From the NCBI GenBank assembly GCA_014529385.2, contig CM043950.1, positions 156,085,545 to 156,149,544 of the forward strand: DNA of 64,000 nt. Reading direction: 5' to 3'. The stretch comes from Adiantum capillus-veneris (Eukaryota > Streptophyta > Polypodiopsida > Polypodiales > Pteridaceae). The stretch's first letter is position 1. Every line of letters begins with the position of its first letter. The position numbers and the translations under genes are program-made. This document shows positions 23,691-35,660 of the stretch, piece after piece. The notes under the pieces are model-generated. The model did no database searches, was not told where the DNA came from, and worked only from the letters and a program-made list of their open reading frames with translations.

Positions 23691-24947
23691 GAGAGAGTTT
23701 TTGGAGCTTCCTTTGCATCATTCGTTCTCCATGAACACATCGAGTTGTGACACCAGCCATGACAGGTATGATCTCTACCCATTGACTATTGTTATATCAA
23801 GTTGCATGCTTGAAACGACCAGGTAGAAACCTTCATGGGGCCTTGGTTCGCAAAACACCAACCAAGTCGTAACACTTGCCGAGATAGTGCACATAGAGTG
23901 AAAAATGCTTTAGAAGCTACTAATGTCATGAATGTGCATGCCACTCCAAATCAGCCTAATGTATCTAGGACACTACATCCCAAAATTCTTTGATCCTACA
24001 TGACCCTGTCATATCTCTAAAGAGCAAAGTGGATGAAAGCATTGAAGCTTATAGATCCTACTTACAAAATTCAAAAATGAAATAAAACCAAAACATATGG
24101 GTACATGGAGGTCGAACATAGTGTTCACTTACCCATATTCAAATGCGCATGCCCAAATCTCCTACTTGAAAAGGGCCTAGTAACACTAGTTGAAAGATTA
24201 GTGAAAAGCAAGTAGCAGTGTGCTGATATCTCTGGGTGTTGCGCTTGCAATCCAAATCCCTTGGTTAAAATCTGTCATGTCAAACTCCTTGGCTAGACTT
24301 TGGATAAAAACTACTCAAACTAGTACCCAACGATAACCAACATAGTTTACAATGTCTAATGGTGATTGGAATCAACTTGGAAAGTTGAACTTTTTCACTA
24401 TCCCTGGTGGATTATAGAATTCTTTCCTTGAAAGTACAACTATGATGGGATCAAAGTGTGAGGCTTAACAATGATGGAGTGATTGTGTATTAGCTGGGTC
24501 ATACCCCTGAAAATACCACTGCTAGAGACATAATTAGTGCTAGGAATAAGCAACAACTCTTCTCAAGCTGGAATCTTATTCACAACTGGATCTCAAAATA
24601 ATCATATTTCTCAAAAAACATGAGAGAATGATTCCTAACACCCAAAAGAAAGTAGGCATACTAGATTTTCTTGGGTTTGCAACAAGAGATTACCTACTTT
24701 AAGGTTCTCTTAGTCTATTCATATTGTCCCACGAACTATTTTCTTGATAGCAAGGCCATGCCTATGGGTTATCAACAAAAATAATTATTGATAATGTCAA
24801 CACCTTGTTAAAAAAAATTGGCCACTATTGTACTCATATACAATGGTCACAAGCAAAAATACCAGCCTCAACTCTTTTTGAACAGAGTAGATGATGTTAT
24901 AGCGAAAGCAGAAACCATGCTTTAGTGGAATGAGTCCACTAAAACAT
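22921..24947. other. Non-coding; (GT)n(GA)n at 23611-23698
   Basis: No gene or domain is recognised on either strand. The only clear structure is (GT) 23611-23639 joined to (GA) 23643-23698. Confidence 0.4.
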
Positions 24948-25115
24948 GAGTCCACATTACTGGCATGCAATGCATACATATAAAAAAATAGTGTGATAAG
25001 CCCTTGGCTTCTATGATGGTCTCCACAATGTGAGTCCACATTACTGGCATGCAATGCATACATATCAAAAAATAGTGTGATAAGCCCTTGGATTCAATGA
25101 TGGTCTCCACAATGT
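24948..25115. repeat. 84-bp tandem duplication
   Basis: 24948-25031 is repeated at 25032-25115 with only a few differences. Confidence 0.85.
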
Positions 25116-27935
25116 GCGCAGATGCCATACATGCCTTGCACAATGTGTACTTGCATGGATACATAATAATTGGTCATTGCATACCATAATTGTGAGCTTA
25201 TATCCTCTTATTGCCAAACTTGTGTGCTATTATCATTGATCCTAAGTCAATGGATAGTATTGTGGCATGGAATAGAAGCCTTGCTTTGTAGTAAGTCTAT
25301 CAAAGCACTTTGCTTTGCACAATATTCAAATGAAAATTGAAAGATAGAAATACAAGTAGAAATTGAAATTGTTTGACCTTGTCACCCATCTAAGAGTGGT
25401 TGTTTTTGCTGGAATCTCTCTTGTAGCCATGTACGCTGAGAAATTTAGAGTTGACGGATGTACCTTGTATGCCCTTGGGGATTGGTTCATACCGACCTCC
25501 CATGAAAAAATAGGTAGACATGTTGCCAAGTTTTTCCAAGTTTGTATGCTAATAATATATTCCAAACTTTGGAAGCTGACAAGCAATATTCCCTAAAGTA
25601 AATCCTTGCTTTGCATACTCATTGAAAGGTGAGACAGAATGCAACCTTAGTGCTCACAACTAACAAGTGCTCCTATTGACACACAAACCTCAAAGCAAAA
25701 GAGAATCGACATCGTTGATCTTTCAAAGAGGAATGACCTTGCCAAATCATGCAACTTATTGAGAAGCATGAGACTGCCTAATATTACAAGAGATAGCTTT
25801 TGAAGCTTAGCTATCAAATTCCATCTAAATGCCAAACTTCGCTTGGTCAAAGCAACATTTGCTTGTCAAATTGGCATTGTAGAATCTTGAAAAATGAAAT
25901 AAGTTCAAAACAAAAAAAATAAAATTTGAGGTACTTACCAATTTTTGCAACCACTGTCCCTAGCATTAGAAGGCGGAGCATCGTATGGCATGATTGTGCT
26001 TTTAATGTACTTCATGTACTTATTTTGCATGCACTCTCGCAAGCTATAGTTTCTTTGGAGTAAACATGGCCCCAATGCATAAATATAGTTAGGGAGCCGT
26101 GCTCCTAAAATCCTTGCTTTTCCCCTCCTCTTGACATCACAAAGAGGATACATGAAAGAGATACTAGTCGACGGAATGCATAAAGCCAATTTCTTGAATA
26201 TCTTTATATGGAGCCTTGCTCCCGTGATGCATCTTATGGCATAGTTGAGATAGGTAAAAGGAAATGAACTCTACAGATTGTCGACCTTGTTGCATAATAT
26301 AACGGATTAAAAGCTTAAAAAAAATCTACAATAATTGAAAAATAAAGCATACTTGGATTTCCCCATACTATTTTGCAGGTACCCGTTTAAGCATACTTGG
26401 ATTTCCAATTACTATTTTGCAGGTACCCGTTGCCAATTATCTGTGAGAAACCATTGGGCTTGCCAGCAATGGGTTGATCATGACCATCTTTGATTTCATC
26501 AAATTCAGATAACTTGTGTAGGATCCATGTCCTAGAAAATCCAAAATTTGCAAAGTAGAGAGAAAGATGCCTATCGGCTTCTTGAATTGCCATCGTGGTC
26601 GGCCCTGTCAAATTTCTTTACAAGTCACATGCCTTGTTTGTACTTGCCAATTGTGCATGATGATTCTTGACCACTTCGAGACAATAACTTTCGCTCAAAC
26701 TTTTGAAATGTTCTACTAGGAGACATCCTGCAATATGAAAATATACATAAAGCTAACAAAATTATGAAAACAAGAAACCTCAAGTTGTTGTGGCCAATGC
26801 ATTGCATTCGGTGCAGCCATGCTTCTTATCAAGGTTGTTTCATACTGAAGCCTTGCTTGACTATTGTCTTCAGAGAGTCTTTGGATTTTTTTGAATAGTG
26901 TTTTGTGACAAAAATTTGGTTATGATGGTAATTGTCGCAAGCCTTTCTTGTTCCTTGAGTGCTATTACAGAAAAAACTTCCATGGTAGCACACACATCCG
27001 CTACATGCCATAGCTATTGAGCACACCCTCAACAAAGTAAAAATCAGTTGCATACCTCATGAAGTACTCGTGCCGACTTTGTATTGCCGTCTTAATAAGT
27101 GAACAAATTTCAATCAAGAAGAAAACCGTTAAATTCTGCTTTAGGAGCAACATGCATTGCCTTGTTGGTCCCAATCCTCAAGTGATCACTTGTTGATGTG
27201 AGCGAGTTTTTGCTTCTCGGGTCACATAAAATTTCCAAGAGAGAGATCTTTGATCGATTTGCAATTTGTCTTCCCTATTTTTGGTCAAAAGTGGTGCAAA
27301 ACTCTTGCACCCAAGTTTGAAGCTAAATTTTTGTTTTCTACTGCTCACATGCCTTGCATGTCTTTTGTCTTGGTTTGATGCACACAAGAGGATTAATAGC
27401 AAACACTTATTTTGTATTTCATACCAAAAAAGATTGATGAATGATTTCCTGTGTATGTGCATATTTAGTAAACCTTAAGATCCAGAAGATGCCGAGTTCA
27501 TAGCCCTGCACTTGATCTGCAACTCGCGAAATGAGTATCGAGATGGAAATAAGGTTTTCATGGGGACCTCCCCTTGGAATGACCAATGTTCAAAATTCTA
27601 TAGGCACCTAAAAATCAAAGGGTGTGCAAAAAATAGCTTGGTAAGGGTCTGCAGATGGTGAAAAATTGGCGCCAAGGAAAAAAAAATTGCCACGCTCTTT
27701 GTGGGCATCATCTCATGATGCAACAACAATAAATTTTGTTGTTCTCAGCTTTGCAATCAATCCCAACTCTTTATGGTTTGGTGCATGTCGTTCCAACGAC
27801 ATAGGTGTGTGCAGGTGACACTTACCACACCATAGGATTTTGTCATTTGGGCATGTAGGGATCACTTCCCATGGCTAGGGTTCTTGACTTTGTCCTCTTC
27901 CATACCCATGCACCATGAACCTCCTCCTAGGCATA
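25116..27935. other. AT-rich DNA with no recognised gene; 44-bp tandem duplication at 26345-26432
   Basis: Several short minus-strand frames (for example 25935-26189, 26387-26611, 27178-27462) show no family motif. A minus-strand PBS lies to the right at 28043, so part of this stretch may be the eroded interior of that element. The 44-bp duplication carries 'ttttgcag|gtacc', which resembles a splice acceptor, in both units. Confidence 0.3.
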
Positions 27936-28110
27936 GCCATAGCCTTGCATTTATGCAAGAAGAAGAGATATCAAAGGAGAGAAGGAAAGAGAGACCATTA
28001 TCCACCTGGGAGCTCCATGCTTCCTACGTTCCCTCCCTCCTAGCTCTAATACCAATTTAAGACAATGGGGGACTAGACAATGCAACTCTTCACACAACCT
28101 TGATCATCCC
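27936..28110 (-). repeat. Minus-strand leader-PBS-LTR junction, copy 1
   Basis: The PBS at 28043-28055 reads TTGGTATTAGAGC on the minus strand, one base off the initiator tRNA-Met complement. The leader side (27936-28042) and the LTR side (28057-28110) both align with 52407-52583. The two sites are fragments of one LTR family. No body was identified. Confidence 0.6.
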
Positions 28111-28250
28111 AAATCTCCATCATAGAGTGGCCAAACTAAACTGTATAGAGCTACCAAATCCTTTGTTGCATGGCCTTTCCGATCCTATCCGCCACAAAAG
28201 CTCAATCCTTGGTCTTGTACACCTTGCTAGAATCATGCTCATGTGATCCC

Positions 28251-28334
28251 CAAGGTGGGACGTAAGTTTTTGGCGAGCATTTTTTGGAATCCAACGAGCA
28301 GATTCCAAGAAGATTTTTTCTCCCTTCTCAACTT

Positions 28335-28391
<57 letters not shown>
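28251..28391 (+). repeat. Dispersed repeat M2 with (CT)n, + strand copy
   Basis: Blocks 'ttggcgagcattttttggaa', 'cagattccaagaagattttt' and 'tctcaactttattctctc' lead into a CT tract (28339-28391). The same blocks occur inverted at 31152-31258 and 31693-31796, again next to GA/CT tracts. Confidence 0.65.
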
Positions 28392-28393
<2 letters not shown>

Positions 28394-28858
28394 GTGTGTG
28401 TGCTCTTTGCCGATGTTTGCATGTGTGTTAAAAAGTGGTAAATGGTTCTATAACTATACCACCCAAACTTCTTATTCTCCATCATTGTCATCTAATTCTC
28501 TCTTTCTCTCTCTCTCTCTCTCTTTGACTATCCTCTCACTCATAGATGCGACTTGTCTTCTCAAATGTTGTGATATATGTTGGGCAGCAAGATTAACCAC
28601 CAACGTGATAAGTGTCCTTCTATTTTGTCACACTTGTGAGCACTCATACACATGCAGCAAATCAATTTCAACGATTCACACTGCATAATAATGAAATTTG
28701 ATTTTGAACAACATTTAAAGAGTGCAATAAAAACACCAAAGATTGATATTAAAAGGGTTTAAAGTACAAAACTTAAAAAAACAACTACAATAAGATAGAA
28801 ATGAAGAAAAAAACAGTACAATATGCTAATATGGTGTCAAGGACTTATTTCTCCAACA

Positions 28859-29330
28859 TTAGTGAGGAAAGGTGAGATCTAGTTGTTGTTGTTGTTGGAT
28901 CTTGGCTATTACTTGTACATCAATGTATGACATACACACTTCTGCCCAAACGTCCACATGTCGTTTGAAGGATGCACACTCTTGTGGGGTGCAAAAACCA
29001 TGTCCCCTCCAAATCATACTTGCATTGTTGGCTAGTGTGGAGCCTTGATCGATATCCCCTTTGGTTGGATGTGCATTAAAATCAAGGTTTTGCATGATGT
29101 TGAATATAGAGCTTGTGGCCTCGTCAACTGCACGGAGAGAGTCCGTGTAGTTGTGTACACTTTGTGCTATGCGTTCTGCATTCATAGCATATACACCATT
29201 GAGAATGTAATTGACGTGCACATTGTTGATGGGTTCAACAAGGGGAGGAGGCTGAACATGCTGATCACGTTGTCCACGATTTTCCCTTGGCGTAGTAAAT
29301 ATCTGAATGAGAGAAAACTCAAGGAATAAC
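28859..29330 (-). CDS. Unidentified minus-strand ORF, possible 3' exon
   Basis: The frame 29221-28859 encodes 120 residues from its first Met (MHVNYILNGVYAMNAERIA...) and stops at 28859. In frame it extends upstream to about 29310, through GQRDQHVQPPPLVEP, just behind a pyrimidine-rich 'ttctctcattcag' that could be a 3' splice site. It ends in a short glutamine run (IQQQQQLDL). I recognise no domain. The length, composition and possible acceptor make it better than random. It could be the last exon of a transposase-associated protein or of a host gene. Confidence 0.3.
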
Positions 29331-30917
29331 TTTAGAAAGTAGATACTTGATTAGCGTGACTTGCACATGAATGAATGAATGAAACAAGTGTGCTTCTAGC
29401 TATTTATAAAAAACTCGTGGCATCTTTACTTCAAAGGTCATTCACACCATGTCCTTTATAAGATTTTCACTTAGAATATTACGAAGAAAAAAAAAATCAC
29501 TGAAAGATTAACCACCATCAATTGACTTGCCTTCAAAAATTATAGTTACAAAAATAATTTTTTTTGAGCAAACACATATCAGATTGAGTGAAAATTAAAA
29601 CATAGGATGATCAACCAGTAAGTTCAGGTGGGCCATTACACAGACATAAGTTAATATGGAGTAATCAATACAAGTCGGGATTTAGGTTCCCGATGGCCGT
29701 AAATCTTGTGGGGGTTGCGCTATAGGGGCGTATGCAGGTGGGCGCCCCATGGTGGGCAATGTGAGAAATAGTGGCCGATAGGCGGTTGACCATAGCTTGA
29801 CCATAGATTGGCCAACAAAAAATTATGGCTTAAGGTCTACTTGGAGGAGGAATAGATGGCACAATCGACTCTTGGCGATGTCTTTAAGGAGACGGGGGTG
29901 GCCGTGACTATGCTCTATGTGATACCTTGCCCACATGATGAGTCAATCCTAGACAGTTCGGAAGCCACTGCTGCGGTTGAATACGTGCCAAAAACAATTT
30001 CTTGTCCCAGTTAATGCTGATGCAATGTCGTTGTAGACACTCGCACTCCACTTCCAAGCCACCATAGCCTATAAGACTAGCTAAAACTGCATCCCCAACC
30101 TTTGTGAAGGTACCCAACAACCACCTGTTTACAAAAGCACAAACATTAGTAGCCATTTCAATGGCACATTAGCGGACTAGTTCAATGGCGAAAATCGATC
30201 ATAAAAGTGCCCTCCTTGAGTTACCGAGCAAAGAACTTGCTCTTCTCCACTCCAGGCTGAAATGGAGCTCCAAGGGAATCTAGAGTCCATGGCAAGTCCC
30301 ATAGTGGCTCTCGAATCATGTCACAATCAAACTTGAACCCATCGTTTTTAGCTACCACATCTCCTGCTTGACGATCACATAATGGAATCACTAGAAGGCC
30401 TTCAATTTTATGTGTGAACATGACCATCAATAAGGTTGCGACTTGCAATATGGGTACCGTTTCAAACAAAAAACACACGAGTATCATCAAAGAACCATGA
30501 AATTCATGGAGAAATGGTTGAGAACTTAATGGATCCGTGAAGTCATCTATCATAGCGTATGTGCAGGACACCATACAAAGAAAAATAGTGCGAAGCACTT
30601 GTACTTCATTTTCTTGAGAGTTCTTGGATTGAGGCAAAATGAAAACATGTTCATACATCAACACATGCTAAGCAAAGTACATGTCTCAATGCTCTTAGCC
30701 ATGAACACACATATCCAAAATTAGAGTGAAGCCCAAGATTGTACAATTTTGTGACACAATTTTTGCCATGTATTGTAGCTGGAAAAGTTGAGATAGATTG
30801 GGTAGGAATTGGACCTTTGGCAAAGATGTTTTGGATTATCTTGGGTTATAAATATTTTAATCCCTCTTTTTGTTAGCACTAATCTTGATGTAAATTGATT
30901 TAGCTGTATACTTCTCC

Positions 30918-30918
<1 letters not shown>
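29331..30918 (-). other. Unassigned; open frames at 30664-30221 and 30156-29908
   Basis: The 147-residue minus frame at 30664-30221 is the longest non-repetitive one here. Neither frame carries a motif that I recognise. They may be exons or introns of the gene whose end is at 28859, or decayed transposon sequence. Confidence 0.25.
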
Positions 30919-31890
<972 letters not shown>

Positions 31891-32370
31891 CCACCACCTT
31901 TAGAATGACGCCTACCTTGTCTTGAAGAAGAACAAGTTATCGATGTAATTGACACACTTGACTGAGGTCTAGGGCGAGTCCATGTAGGGGGCACACTCAT
32001 CCTAGGCATAGGGACAACCATACTAGGTGTAGAGGGACAGCTCCCTAAAGGTTGTGTGCGTAAGCAACTTGATCCAATGTGAACTGTGACAAAAAGGAAC
32101 CCATCTGCTTGGGTGACATGCCGACCAAAACTAAAACTAGGAGAGTATGTATCATCATCATTGGCCATGACTACAGATGTACAAATAACATAGATACAAT
32201 ATGCTAGCTCACATATCCATAAAAGAACAGCTTAAGCAATGAAAACAACAAAAAAGCAAATCTACAACACAACTCATTATATCCATCCAATGTTGTAGAC
32301 TAATTAAAAGAGTTTTACGAAAAAATTCCTAGCAAAAATTAGTAGTCAATCTCTCATCTTCTATGAGAGA

Positions 32371-32655
32371 TTATGCACCAAAGATATCTATCTCAATCTG
32401 TATTTCTACATCTTCATCATCAAACTCCACATCTTCATCTCTCTCCGCATCAACCTGCGTATTTGAGAGCTCATCTCTAGGTTCAAGCATCTGCTTACCA
32501 TTGACCTCCAGCTCGAAATCCTCAATCACATCATCCATCAGCAGTGCACTTTGGTCATGAAGCTCTTCGACCTCAACTTCCAATCCTTCACACACTTGCT
32601 TGATCCATGCACCTTGAACAACATAGAGCCAACGCGGTTTAGACATATTTTTCAT
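32371..32655 (-). CDS. Unidentified acidic minus-strand ORF
   Basis: 94 residues. Residues 5-20 read like an ordinary protein (SKPRWLYVVQGAWIKQ). The C-terminal half is strongly acidic (DERDEDVEFDDEDVE-type). No family is recognised. Confidence 0.25.
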   Translation of the reverse strand: MKNMSKPRWLYVVQGAWIKQVCEGLEVEVEELHDQSALLMDDVIEDFELEVNGKQMLEPRDELSNTQVDAERDEDVEFDDEDVEIQIEIDIFGA

Positions 32656-32959
32656 CGTTTTCTTTCTATAGTGGATCTATTGTGAGCACAACTTGTTCAC
32701 AATGCTGCAAAAGTACGAATGTATCCCGCGCATTTGTCCACACCCTCCTAGAGCTCACATGAATTAGTCCACTCTTATCTTTGTGCACAGTTGCATTAGG
32801 GACCATGCAACTGCAAAGCTCCATATTTGTGATACTGCAGCCGCAAAAATTAAACGAATTTAAAGTTACTAAAGTAATGTGTTCATGTGGATCTCCAAAA
32901 GGAGGTTGTGAAAATATTTACATGCCAATTTCAACCCCTTGACATCTCCCCTTCTTCTT

Positions 32960-34895
32960 CAGTAATCAACATTCCGTTCCTCTTTGCCTGTCAGAAATCC
33001 AGAGCAAGGGAGAGGACAACGAAGGAAAAACCAAGAATACCACTGCTAAAATTGTGGGGAGGACGGCCATGGCATGCACTATTGTCCTCATCAAAGGCAG
33101 AACTTCAATAGGGGAGGAAGGTATAATCAAATTTCTCCACCAAGGGCGAGATAACCGCCACCAGGCAACCAACCCCACCTATTCAAATCCCACCACCAAC
33201 CGTGCAACCATAGCCAGTCTCGTCAGTTCAAGTCCTACTACCACCAATGCAACCACCACCACAATCACCACTTACACTCATCCTACGCCCACCACCAATT
33301 GGTAGCCGCACACTAAGTTTCATTGGTCTTGCAAAAGAGGTCAAGATGAAGATAACAGAATAAGGATCAAGCGAGAAGTTTGTTCAAAGGATTGAAGCAG
33401 TGGAACAAGAGGTTAAAGAGTCAAAAGATGCTACCCAAGTGAAGGAGGTAAGTCAAGAAAATTGTTTTACGAATGCTGGTACATCGCTAACCTTGGATAA
33501 AATAGAAACCAAAGTGATCGATCAACAGAAATAGGCAGTGAGGTTAAGAAGGTGTAAAGTGTTGATCAAGCCTCGTCAGAGTAACAGGAATGCAATGAGC
33601 ATGAAAGATACAAGAGAAGAGGAAGACCAGCCTGCTAGTAAGGCTTTGCAGAAGATGGACAACGCATCAAGCAAAGGGGAGGGCTTTGAAAACAGAAGCT
33701 TGTGCACCAGCATGGAACAAGAACAACGTAGCAAGTTGAAGGCATCCTGCACAAGGAAGTTTCACCAGAGGACTATTACGAAGAGGTAAGTATGAATGAA
33801 GGTTTGGAGCTGGATATTGTTCCAGAGGCTTGGCAGCCGAGCAAGACTTTATTGTGTAGTGTCATATACCTCGAGATGGGTAATGCCTCTAGTCTACTGA
33901 AAGATGTTATAAACTTGGAGATGGGTATTTCCTCTAGTTTATGTGAGGGTGTTAAGAGTCAGTTTGATGATCAACATGTTGCCAACCTTTTAATGATATT
34001 CCAGACCCCTCCACAATGCAGCATTGTGTTTGCATGGGATGCATCAAGACCTATGGCTATGGTTAACCACTAGAACATATATAGGTAATATCAGCATGGA
34101 GATAAAAGTTAAGGAGCCATGGATATACAAAAGGCTGATAGGATGCAAGAATGAAGGCCTCATTCCCAATTTGGTGCAAATTTTTAAAAATAGTGCATCC
34201 TCTCTTTGCAAAGAGGTGAGTGGATTACACTTGTATTTAAGCCGCAAGGTATGTGGCTTACTATCAACATCAGAAAAGACGGCTGACATGTTTGAGCACA
34301 CCCAAGACGAGCAGGACATGCTTACTAGCTTTTCCAGTTGCAACAGTAAGCAAGATATGTGGCTTACTATCAACATCAAAAAAGATGGCCGACATGTTTG
34401 AGCACACCCAAGACGAGCAAGACATGCTTAGTGGCTTTTCTATTGCAAGAGTAAGCAAGATTTTGAAGACAACTGGAGCTCACCACACCGACAAGGCAGC
34501 CATATATGGTGGATTCTTGGAACACTCTTGGGAATCATAATCTTCAGTTCTGCCTTTGTAGGAGCCAAGATGCTCATTTTTCCTCTCGCTACTAGTGGTT
34601 ACAAATTTGGTCCTATTTGGCATGCAAATTTTATTGTTCAGACACTGTAGATAATTATCCTATTCTTCACTTGGGATCCAGAAGGTCACTGGCATAAAGT
34701 TCTGGAAGCCATGGGCTCCCCATTTAATCAGTCCGCACTATTCCAAGGAACAGGCTATCATCCGCTATCATCCGGACCTGTTACAGATTCATGGATATCC
34801 CAAAAATCTCACCAATGGCCAAATGGAATGGCTAGTTCAGAAGGCAACTCAATATCGGCTCCTACAGAGCAACTGAAGAAGAATCAGAAGCAAAG
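32960..34895 (+). pseudogene. Decayed LTR-retroelement interior with zinc-knuckle relic
   Basis: Around 33035-33085 a frame reads HC(stop)NCGEDGHGMHYCP, a CX2CX4HX4C knuckle with one stop inside. A basic, asparagine/proline-rich stretch follows. Further frames (33538-34073, 34253-34540, 34711-34899) are short. The region ends at a polypurine tract and an apparent LTR start (34919-34936), which supports an LTR element of unknown clade. RT was not found. Confidence 0.45.
34251..34462 (+). repeat. 106-bp tandem duplication
   Basis: Units 34251-34356 and 34357-34462 share 'atgtggcttactatcaacat' and 'gtttgagcacacccaagacg' with a few changes. They lie in the decayed element. Confidence 0.85.
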
Positions 34896-34936
34896 CTAGA
34901 GGCATGAATGCCTCTAGCCAAAAGGGGAGGGCTAAT
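34896..34936 (+). promoter_or_regulatory. Perfect 22-bp palindrome, polypurine tract and LTR start
   Basis: The palindrome at 34896-34917 has arms CTAGAGGCAT / ATGCCTCTAG and a 2-bp centre. It is followed by the purine run AAAAGGGGAGGG (about 34920-34931) and a TG start (TGATGGCCGG) at 34936. Polypurine tracts prime plus-strand DNA synthesis next to the 3' LTR. The LTR's far end is not determined. Confidence 0.5.
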
Positions 34937-35140
34937 GATGGCCGGTTTTCGAAACCACGGCCGTAAGAACCAACCCCAATCAGAGAGGGAGCACAATACA
35001 AGGAAAACCATTAAAAAAAAATTTTTCTAGCATGCACCACCACCCCTTCCATGCTTGCATACAATGGGACACCTCTTTGGCCACACCCCTCCATTATCAC
35101 CAGAGGACAACTCCTCTCTCTCTTGCTCGTCTTGGCCAAC

Positions 35141-35144
<4 letters not shown>

Positions 35145-35235
<91 letters not shown>

Positions 35236-35305
35236 TCACCAAGCCCAATGGGCGCATAAAACAAACTTTCTCTCTCTCAAGGGCTGCCATGCTTGGGACA
35301 AGAAG

Positions 35306-35347
<42 letters not shown>

Positions 35348-35464
35348 ATTATTCACACACACTCTCACTACAATCTCTCCCCACCTCTCTTGTCCATACT
35401 CTCTCTTTCTCCCTCTCGTGGGACGCCATGCCACTCCCCCCCTCTCTCCCCATTCACACACTCT

Positions 35465-35500
<36 letters not shown>

Positions 35501-35591
35501 CTCAGCCCCTACTCTCACTCTCTCTCTCACCACCCCTTGATTCCCCTTTACCTCTCTCATCTCTTCCTTGGCCGTCTCTCTCTCTCTCTAT

Positions 35592-35657
<66 letters not shown>
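35145..35657. repeat. Microsatellite cluster (CT)n ... (CA)n
   Basis: CT tracts at 35145-35232, 35309-35344 and 35468-35498 are followed by a CA tract at 35593-35657. Very pyrimidine-rich between tracts. The long Ser-Leu frames here are artefacts. Confidence 0.92.

Positions 35658-35660
<3 letters not shown>

Noticed and set aside
29908-30664. A host gene formed by the minus-strand frames at 28.9-32.7 kb
   Set aside because: No domain, no consistent splice pairs and no homology I can recognise; kept only as low-confidence ORFs.
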